From: Sipunculus nudus
Lineage: Eukaryota; Annelida; Sipuncula; Golfingiida; Sipunculidae
Length of the DNA: 64,000 nt
Direction: 5' to 3'
Assembly (NCBI GenBank): GCA_026874595.1
Contig: CM049309.1
Span: 42,549,079 to 42,613,078, forward strand
The translations under genes were made by a program, and so were the position numbers. Under the pieces are notes generated by a model. The model did not search any database and was not told the DNA's origin. It was given only the letters and a program-made list of their open reading frames with translations. Of this stretch, positions 1-8,876 are shown one piece after another; position 1 is the stretch's first letter; every line of letters begins with the position of its first letter.

Positions 1-2
1 CA

Positions 3-422
3 CATCAAAAAGGGAAAAGTAATACCCAGAGTAAAATGACAGTAACTAATCAACGCTCCGAATCGTGCAGATGGTGTGGTAGGCGCCCAAGCCACAGGAG
101 ATCCGTGTGTCCAGCTAGAAACTCCACTTGTAGTAAGTGTTCAAAACACGGACACTGGGCAGCTGTCTGTTTGTCATCAGCAGACGTTGCTGATGTAGCA
201 CAACAGGAATCAGCGGACTTTGCCTTTCTAGATTCTGTTGTTACTGATGAACAAAGCGGCAACAATAATTCGTTCTTAATGAATCTTCCTGTCAATAACA
301 CAAATGTGAAATTTAAAATAGACACAGGAGCCGACGTCACGATCATCCCGGAAGTACTGTATTCATGGCCCACTCAGAAAATCTGGCAAAGTTCTAACTC
401 ATGCAGGTGGAAAACCACTTGA
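3..422 (+). pseudogene. Gag zinc knuckles and aspartic protease start (Gypsy remnant)
   Basis: Two CCHC-type zinc knuckles are visible: the first CX2CX5HX4C (CRWCGRRPSHRRSVC), slightly irregular, and the second canonical CX2CX4HX4C (CSKCSKHGHWAAVC). About 50 residues later comes the retropepsin active-site triad in FKIDTGADVTII. The frame is then lost at about 355-362 and ends at a stop at 420-422, while the continuation of the protease is found in another frame further on. The ATG at 36 is internal; the frame is open back to position 3. Confidence 0.9.
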
Positions 423-438
423 CTGTTCTGGTCGCTTC

Positions 439-879
439 ATGGGCATGATAAACTTTCAGGGTAATGTCATACGCCAAGAAATATATGTAGTCAGGCAAGC
501 TCAGCGTGCTCTTCTTGGCAAGCCTGCTATTCAAGCTCTTGACCTAGTACGTATTGTGTCAGCACTGGATGCAGATACCCCTGCAATACTGCTAAAGCAC
601 CCAAAGCTTTTTACAGGCCTGGGAACAATACCGGGTCCATATGAGATAGAGCTTGTAAATAACGCCAGACCATTTGCCGTTCAGACACCTAGACAAATTG
701 CAATACCCCTGCTTCCTACTGTAAAGACAGAGCTAAAGAGAATGGAAGAGATGGGCGTCATTAAACGAGTCGAAAAGCCCACCAGTTGGTGTGCACCCAT
801 CGTAGTAGTGCCTAAAAGCACACCTAAAACAAATGACATTAGGTCAGCTTGCAGGTGCAAAAGTCTTCACCAAACTTGA
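439..879 (+). pseudogene. Protease C-terminus and RT N-terminus (Gypsy remnant)
   Basis: This frame carries the linker and start of the RT module, including the lead-in to the fingers (EEMGVIKRVEKPTSWCAPIV) that is standard in Ty3/Gypsy polymerases. The RT sequence stops being family-like at about 836, where the segment holding the first conserved RT block is missing. By family comparison I estimate roughly 25-30 codons deleted. The last residues before the stop are out-of-frame read-through. Confidence 0.85.
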
Positions 880-1375
880 TGCAAATTCTGGATTTTGGCA
901 AATCCAGTTGGCACCTAGGTCAGCAGAGCTGACTACATTTATCACACCATTCGGGCGCTATTGCTTCAATAGACTACCCTTCGGAATTACTTCCGCCCCA
1001 GAGTATTACCAAAGAATGATGCAAGAAATCTTGGATGGACTAGACGGAGTGGGTTGTCTCATGGACGATATTATTGTTTATGGAGAAACCCAGGATGTTC
1101 ATGATAAGCGTCTTGAAGCTGTCCTACAGCGACTTGAAGAAAAAGGTGTCACACTAAATGCTAAAAAGTGCGAGTTCTCCAAGTCATCCATAACCTACGT
1201 GGGACAGATTGTGTCTGATCAGGGCATTAAAGCTGATCCTTCAAAGGTTGAAGCACTTCTTGCAATGGAGGAGCCTGTTGATGTAAGTGGTGTCCGACGG
1301 TTTCTAGGTCTGGCCAATCAGTTGGGTAAATTCACACCTAACCTCTCAGAAATATCTAAACCCCTGCGTGATTAA
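833..1375 (+). pseudogene. Reverse transcriptase palm domain (Gypsy remnant)
   Basis: Recognisable RT blocks in order: KLDANSGFWQIQL (motif A, first catalytic Asp), LPFGITSAPEYYQ (motif B), CLMDDIIVYG (motif C with the DD pair), then the thumb and connection, including FLGLANQLGKF. The frame ends at a TAA at 1373-1375, but the same frame stays family-like beyond it into RNase H, so the stop is a later nonsense change and not a domain end. The ATG at 833 is not a biological start. Confidence 0.93.
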
Positions 1376-1627
1376 CTGAGTCCTAGAAATCAGTGGTATT
1401 GGAGCCAACCTCAAGCAGAAGCTTTTGACAATATCAAGAGACTTTTGAGTTCAACACCATGCCTGGCACTGTATGATCCTCATCGCCAAACAGTCGTCTC
1501 AGCCGATGCATCCTCTTATGGTATCGGGGCAGTCCTGAAGCAAAAACAATCTGATGGATCCTTTCGACCAACTGCGTACGCTTCGAGATCCCTTACAAGC
1601 ACTGAACAAAGACAACAAAGGCAATAA
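1376..1627 (+). pseudogene. RNase H start, truncated (Gypsy remnant)
   Basis: In frame with the RT after the nonsense codon. SADASSYGIGAVLKQ is the Gypsy RNase H motif with its catalytic Asp, and AYASRSLTSTEQ is the next conserved block. Similarity stops at the glutamine-rich end of this frame, after which the sequence turns into an unrelated non-coding repeat. That marks the 3' breakpoint of the element. Confidence 0.88.
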
Positions 1628-1679
1628 AGACATCAAAGTTCCTATCTTGATTCAGTGTGCAGTTATCTGGTCTGGTTAC

Positions 1680-2215
1680 AAACACGACAGTCACAGGACC
1701 CACTTCTTTAAAAAGATTGTTAATGTATTTATAGCCAAACTTTCTGTCCCAAACATTCTATCTTCCAGATGTTGCTCACCTGCCAATAGTGGCAGTAACT
1801 TATGGATTTTGGGGTCACAAGGTCAAGGTCATGGGGGCCATCAATCCACATATTAGTTTAAAGATGATAACACCAGTTTGGTTTGAAATATTGGTTTCAA
1901 ACTTGACTTATATATAGCCCACCACTAAAGTAAGAACTGTTGATTCTTGGGTCATGACCACAGGACCCACTACTTCAGAATGATTGTGGATGCATTTTAA
2001 GCCAAACTTTTCATTTCAATCCTTCCATCATCACCATACAGTGCACCTGCCAATAGGGGAAGTTTCCTTTTGATTTTGGGGTCATAAGGTCAAAGGTTAA
2101 GGTCACAGGGCCCCTCCATTCACAAATTAGTTTATGGATGATAACTCCAGTTTTGGTAGACAGGTTGGCTTCAAACTGATCACAGGACCAATATTTTAGA
2201 AAACCTTATTAACAT
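1680..2215. repeat. Tandem repeat, about 220-270 bp unit, 2.1 copies
   Basis: The anchor CACAGGACC(CAC) recurs at 1692, 1959 and 2181. Two full units share further blocks in the same order (TTTTGGGGTCA, AAGGTCA, a CACATATTAGTTTA-like block, GATGATAAC.CCAG). The units are diverged, so this is an old tandem duplication. Stretches such as TCAAGGTCA resemble nuclear-receptor half-sites, most likely by chance. Confidence 0.75.
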
Positions 2216-2870
2216 ATATTTAAAATTATTTTATTAATTGATATGTTGATGCATGTTAGAGTTAAAGAAGCAATGATTGAGAAATAAACGTTTTTTTCGG
2301 AAGTGTTTTGGATTCAGTATTCCCCTTCTATAACCATGTATAAGCTAAAGATGAGCCGCTCTTATCCTTTATGTCCATGTCGTCTTCACGTGGACATGTT
2401 ATAAGACGCAGAGAAACAGTCGATTTTCATCATAATTGAATATATATTTGCCAGTCACAATTAATAATGCTCTCACTTGGTTTTCAAAGTGCCCAGGCAT
2501 TGAACTCTAACTTTGAGAATTCATCATTAATTAAATTAATTAATAATAAATAATACGATGTTATCAATATTTTCTATTCAAACTGAAACCGTCCACTTAC
2601 AAATACAAGGTGAAACCAGTTTCGAATTTTCGAGTGCGCCCAAAGATTCAGGACAGCTTTACTGGTGGCGCCATCTACATTCGTTTCTCTGTACTACATT
2701 TACCTCCCACCTGAACAACGGGAGCTGTATATAATGCTCGGAACAGATGCATCATACGGGGACTACATTTTAACGGAAAGAGAACGGGGTGAAGTGAATC
2801 CACATTAAAACACATGTTGGTTCAATGTTTTATTGGCTTCGGCTATACCATATTATAAAAATATATTCAT
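2216..2870. other. Non-coding, nothing recognised
   Basis: AT-rich sequence with stops in all frames. There is no repeat I can name beyond short AT-rich words. Confidence 0.5.
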
Positions 2871-4757
2871 TTTTAGCTCAGCTGACTATAAGTCATCTGA
2901 GCTATAGTCGTGGTCCTTTGTCCGTCGTCCGTCCGTCCGTAAACAGGGCACGTTTTGAAACCGTTGGACCTATGAATCCAAAATTTTGCATACAGTAAGA
3001 TGTCCCAAAAATCTCCTACCATACTGAAAATTGGGTCACTAGGACTTCGTTCCTTCGAAATATTAAGGAAAAACCTCCGTTTTCCATAAAAAAAGGCCAG
3101 TGTTACACTTCAAGACTGCCTAATATCAAAACCACTGATTTGTTTTTGATCTTATTTAGTATTCATATTTTTCCATACATTTTTTGTTAACATACCAAAA
3201 TTTAGGTCAGTATTGAGTATTGTTTTGAAGTTATGGGCCCAAATATAATGCAATTTTTAAAAAAAATCAGGAAATATATTTACTCAACATGAGAATTGCT
3301 GAAGCTGGAGACTTTTTTCCAGGGATATAACTTTATTTAATCAAGATTCAATTGTTTACCCAAAATTAGATCTGAATTTTGCAAATTTTTTAAGTTATTA
3401 GTATAAATAAAAAATCAATACCTTAAATTTTGTCCAACTTTGGCTATGGCACATTTTTTCCCTGTAAGCACTGTTGATTTAATTTTCACAGCATATATAC
3501 ATAAGGATTTAATCTTTTAATATCTGAATTTCAAAGGAATTGATTGAAAAGAGAAGCTTTTATTCAAGTTTTCATACACCATGTCAAGTGTTGTTTATAT
3601 CAAACCCACTTAGTGGTACAGCCTTCACTTGTGTTATGTAACCCTCTCCAGGCAGGTTGCCTTGCCTCAGCTTGGCCACTACTAGCAGGCTTCACCTCTG
3701 CCCTGCACTCCCTCCCTCCCCCCCCCCCCCCCAGCTGGTGCATAAACTAAATGAATGTTTTAATTTTCTGTATTTGATTCATTCTTATTCTAGGCTATGC
3801 TACATATTAGATTTTGTATTGTACCACCAGGGTTACAATGATTAAAGTGCACATTTAATTGTGTCCACAAAGTGGTTTATTGCTATGAAAGTGTGGATGT
3901 TCATCAGATAAGTAATTCTTTACTTCAGAAGAGTAAAAACTTCACCAGGTGTGAAATTGACTATTAATTCCAGTAAGAAAATTATAGCTGAGATAGTAAT
4001 TTGCACTATGATGTTGTTTGTCCCTCATTCAACTAATAGTGTGTATACCTTATTTAAAAAGATGTTTTTATTTTATCAAATTTACTGAATTTTTCATTTC
4101 GGTGAATAAAATTAAGCATTTACTGAAAACTCCAATGTACAAAACTTTTTAATAGTGATTCAAGGAATAATCTTGAAGATGCCATGTTGTAGCATTATTT
4201 TCTTTTAAATTCAGTTTAAACATTTGTGATTAAAAATAATAAAATATATGTGTATGCATAATATGACCCGATATGAGCTGCACTCTGGATAAATAATGAT
4301 TGCAACTTAGAATTCTGATATTTTAACTTATATTTTCAGATTTTTTATTACAAATTTATAAAACTTGTAAATAAAAAAAAAGAATCTGATAAAAACTATA
4401 AATGGAAAAAGTGGATATGCTAAAAAAATAGGCTTTAATATAAACTTAAATGTATTAATCTCTTGAAAGTGAAATAAAGGTATTAGTCAATTCTGTCCAC
4501 TTGCCTTTCCATCTGTAAATTTTCACATTATCTCAAAACTTTTACTGTTTTTCTTCATAACAGTCTTGTTAGAGTATTAGTTTTGCACTCATATATTTAG
4601 AACTTTACTATAACCAAGTAGGAGGGCCCCTTTCCTTTTAGCTTCTCATATGCTTATATATATGAAAAACATTACAATAGAATATTTTGCATATTTTGCA
4701 TTAGCAAAAATTTCAAACTTCAGCTGAGCGCCAAGACCCATGGGTCCCTTGTTTAAT
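2871..4757. repeat. Dispersed repeat with CAGCTGAGC...CCATGGGTC end
   Basis: The left end carries an imperfect 13-bp hairpin (AGCTCAGCTGACT at 2875, ATA loop, AGTCATCTGAGCT at 2891, 12 of 13 paired), then a GTCCGTCGTCCGTCCGTCCG run. The right end reads CAGCTGAGCGCCAAGACCCA then TGGGTCCCTTG at about 4722-4755. The same start and end features recur at 45352-46478, and the end alone at about 38735. Style and ends suggest a non-autonomous element common in mollusc genomes (inference). No coding capacity is seen. Confidence 0.6.
3717..3732. repeat. Poly-C tract
   Basis: Uninterrupted C run following CCCTCCCT. Confidence 0.9.
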
Positions 4758-6838
4758 ATGTATTGGAATTTATACAAGTATACTTCTTGATTTATATTGT
4801 TTTTACTTGTTGAAGTAACGCATCGTCATTGACATAAATCACGACTTTATAGGGATTATATAAAATGTCTTGAGTACTGTGGCAACTTCAGAATTTTTTC
4901 TTTTCAAAATGGTTTCTTAACACCACTTAAATCTTAATCACAATATTCACGATTTCATGTGTTTGCATGCATAATGTTACATCTGTTAACAAATACCCCG
5001 GATACCTGTTGGCACCAAATTTCACAGACATTATGATAATGTTACTAGTAATGTAAGCGGCAGTTTACCACTTAAGCGTTGATATTTATATCCTCAAAGC
5101 TAAGCCCGTTCAGTTTAATAAAAGGCCTGTCAATTATATTTTCATGGCCAGTTGTATGTCCGTTTAATCTGTGAATGGGGTTATTTGTGCGCATCATAAT
5201 GGTAGTTTCTATTTTTATTCCAACATTAAAATATTAACACCATCTGCCTTGTCACATATAGATATATATATATATATATACCACCTTGAGTTGGAGGAAT
5301 AAAATAAGTTTAAATTGGGCTGTATTATTTTCGAAATAGGATATTTTGAGAACATCTGATTTTAATTAGATCATCATATCATAAAAAAAAGTAATTCAAA
5401 ATCCCTTACTAAATATCCCATGCCCTGCTGCAGTTACCAGCAACAAACTGTACAGGGATATTAATCGTTTTTGCAGATGTAAGCTGCAAGTAGCCGCACT
5501 GATGTGGATACTTAACATGTTGGGCTTAGCATGGTTTCCTGGCATAAAGGTTCTTTGGATAACATGGGCATCACTACAGTGCATATAGGCTTTAGTATTT
5601 ACGTTTGCTACTCAGAGAGCCGTAATTTAGTTATATAATTTGCCGCGAGGTGGCAGTATCTGTCCAAAACGTTGAGACACAACAAGAACAAGTGTGATGG
5701 CTTTAAAATAAGTCTAAATCATTGCATCGACTGGGCCAGTCTATGGTATCGCCAATGCCATACATTTCGAAGACCTTGTTTTTAAATGAAGACAAATGTT
5801 ATATGTTCACACTGCTTGTTTTTGTGTATGTAAATGGTGTTCGTGTAAACTGGACGTGGAGGGTTAAAAGGGCCTAATCACCTAAAAAGCATGTTAAATT
5901 AACACGAAAAATAGCTTCTTCCCTTTACAATAAATTTTTACCTGCCCAAATATTGCCCTGAAACCGTTTGCTTACTCCTGTTAACGAGTGTTATAAACAA
6001 TAGACCGGGCACGATCACAGGCGTCAACATAAACACAGAGCGTGCATCGCCGGGCCACAAACACGTGTCAATCAGGAGATGCCATGATTGACTTACCCCT
6101 TCCCCTAAAAAAAATGTAATATATGTTCCCGTTGGCTGACACAACGGGTGTTCTGGCTCACAATCGTACCTCCCGTCACGCGGCCTTGTTATGGTAAACA
6201 GGCACACGTGGACTGTGTTTACCAACACGCAGCCCCATAACAAGGCGTTAAACAGCCATATGCGAGGTATTGAGATTGTGTGCTGGATGGTTTTGCTGGG
6301 AAAGTTTAGTATAAAGCAAAGGGGAACTGATAGTGTTAAAGAATAGGCATAATATTGCTCCTGTTATGTTCCTTTAACTGGAACCTGCAACTACATGAGA
6401 AGTGAGATAAGCATATATGGTCTCAAGGTCCCGGTCTCGGAGTTTCTGGTCTAGGTCTCTTATTCCAAGTGTGACAGGTTTTGTCTCGTACTGGCTGGTC
6501 TCGATTACATTTGGCGTCCAGAAAATCCTAAATTCTTGCTAGAAATTTCACCGTTGTTCGACAGGCCTTTGAAGAATTTGCACAGCCAATTTTCAAGAGT
6601 ATTATTTTGCCAGGGTATATTTGTGATTAAGTTTCCTGAATGTTAGCTGGTCGAAATGTTTGTACCTGCACGTCACAGTTTTAGTTTATCTCTCAGTCTT
6701 TTAATATCTGTGTTTTTTGCGTAAATATACATTACACACACATACATACATATATATTCGAGAATATTTTGTTCTCATTCTCTGATAAGTAGAAGTATGC
6801 GAAAACTATGCCATAATATAATCAAACAGCTATATACA

Positions 6839-6847
<9 letters not shown>

Positions 6848-6881
<34 letters not shown>
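6848..6881. repeat. (TA)n microsatellite
   Basis: Pure TA dinucleotide run preceded by a short TG run. Confidence 0.95.
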
Positions 6882-6892
<11 letters not shown>

Positions 6893-7591
6893 CATAAATA
6901 TGTATTATATAAAAATATTTTTCCAACACCCGTTCTGGAAAAAGTGAATGCCAGTATAAGGTTTTCTATATTTTGTTAGGTGATTCAGCAAGTCTTGTCG
7001 CCTGAGTGTCACGCACCGTAACTCCCGCTCTGCATGACTGGGCATAGCGTGTCGAAACTGAAATCTACGTGACGTCCCGAGGTGGCTTTATGTATACATA
7101 CATACGATGTGTACAGTATACATGGCACATGTCGTCCCTGTGTCCAAGTGAGACCAGCTGCAGTGTACCAGACTTGAGCCACGGTTATACATAAATACAA
7201 CAGTATGATGTATAAATAATGGTTTATATAGATGGTGAATATTTTGTAGGAGGGTTTACAAGGCATCTGTTGTTCGGGTACGTATGGTTATTATATAACA
7301 TAAGTCGAAATTAGGGCCTGGCTCGCGCATGATGTGTTAATTGGACGGGGACCCGGTTTATAGTTTTACCTTTCAAAGCGTCCTGTTTGGAACTTCTGCA
7401 TGGAAAACAGCAAAAGCCTCAGACTGCCATCCGTAAACTCGTCAAATATTCCAGCACGTATCGGTATAAAATATGTTACAATCTAGAAACTGTTCTTATC
7501 TTATGTTGTTAGGCAAACGCTTGCAATACAGTGTTAAACTAGAAATCTGCATTCTAAGGAGAGCAAACCTTTACCATATATAGGCGGGAAA

Positions 7592-7611
7592 GGGGGGGGG
7601 GGGGGGGGGGG
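7592..7611. repeat. Poly-G tract (20 G)
   Basis: Homopolymer of G; its length is unreliable in any assembly. Confidence 0.9.
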
Positions 7612-7993
7612 CTATTGTCGGATCCTCCCAAAACCGTGTTTCACTTGTTCGGCTAATATTCCCCGGTTCAATTCAAGTATTCGTGGCTGTTTATTTGTGA
7701 ATATCTTGATGACGTACGTACCTACGGAATGTACCGGATCCACACCAAAATTTAAGCAATTCTTCATTGGTCAATTTCTCTTGATGCCCTGAAAATTTCA
7801 TGATCTCGAGAATCCGTTAAAGATTTGGTGTGTTATATTGTAAATAAACACACCTACACAAACACACGCACAAACACACACATGAAGGGGGATGGACGCA
7901 CATGGTTTTATCTCTATCATCCATTTTTCATCTATGCAGCATGCAGGTAATTGCTGTATTTCTGGTATTAGTAAAGGATATAAATATATATGG

Positions 7994-8001
<8 letters not shown>

Positions 8002-8051
<50 letters not shown>
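8002..8051. repeat. (AT)n microsatellite
   Basis: Pure dinucleotide run. Confidence 0.95.
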
Positions 8052-8058
<7 letters not shown>

Positions 8059-8683
8059 CCTTATATGTACCTGAATACTTTCTTCCTGGGAACAGGCGCG
8101 AATGATACTATACTCAAATTTCAGTTCTTAAAGGCGTATCATTCAGTCGACATGATCACCTATCTGATTTTTTAATGTTTTAACATTCATTCCATAACAT
8201 AAGGACGTTACTCTACATATACCATCCGCAACATTTATATCGGGGGTAGTTAACAATGGTAGTTTTTGAAAAATGCACTCTAAATCCCGATGTTTTCTCA
8301 TTTATCATGTATACTTGCGATTAATAATATATTTAATGGGTTTTCTGAAAAAAGTATGATACAGATCGATTTTAAGTTTGTGCAGTCTCGCCAATATATT
8401 TGCATATTTTCCCATACACTCTGTTTTTTTTTATGTATACACTTGTTGGACACGTTTGTTTTGCGTCTCCTTAAGAATTAAAATATTATTCAGATTTGCA
8501 ATTCTGTTCATTTCTGTCCATCAGTTCTAAGAGAATGACCTCCCCCCTGGATACGCGCTTGTACTCTGTAGCAGAAAAAAAAATTAACAGATGAATCTTC
8601 AAACTCCACTCTTATCTAGACAAGTATAGGCTGTATCACGCACACTCAAGTACATACAGTATCTACAACTGTTGTAGAGTATT

Positions 8684-8779
8684 ATGATCCAGACACTCAT
8701 CATGGCTGTATCACGAGACATGGTTTGGTTTTCATTCGTTGTAATTTACATGACGGGAGCTGTCCGAGGGTCTCCGAAT
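8684..8779 (+). CDS. Exon 1: signal peptide
   Basis: Starts at ATG 8684, or more likely at ATG 8702 (ATCATGG context with G at +4), and ends at AAT before GTAAGT at 8780, phase 0. It encodes MAVSRDMVWFSFVVIYMTGA, a short basic n-region and a hydrophobic core, then VRGSPN. Cleavage after the AVRG area is plausible. Confidence 0.65.
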
Positions 8780-8822
8780 GTAAGTACTCATTTTCAGATT
8801 TTTCAGATTTGCTTTTTGTGTC

Positions 8823-8876
<54 letters not shown>

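Larger units (their letters stand above)
3..1629 (+). mobile_element. Decayed Ty3/Gypsy-type LTR retrotransposon, gag-pol remnant
   Basis: The order zinc knuckles, aspartic protease, reverse transcriptase, RNase H is that of a Ty3/Gypsy gag-pol. The reading frame is already open at the left edge, so the element starts before the window. It is broken by a frameshift just after the protease motif (near 355-362), an internal deletion at about 836-843 that removes the N-terminal part of the RT fingers, an in-frame stop at 1373, and a truncation inside RNase H at about 1610-1629. No integrase, no chromodomain and no 3' LTR follow, so this copy cannot be autonomous. Assignment to Gypsy is secure from the RT motifs; the clade is not resolved. 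Confidence 0.93.
4758..8683. other. Intergenic stretch with microsatellites, no gene seen
   Basis: Contains (AT)n at 5263-5281, 6848-6881 and 8002-8051, and a poly-G tract at 7592-7611. Open frames here are short, lack paired splice sites or domains, and several are products of the AT repeats. No exon convinces me. Confidence 0.5.
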
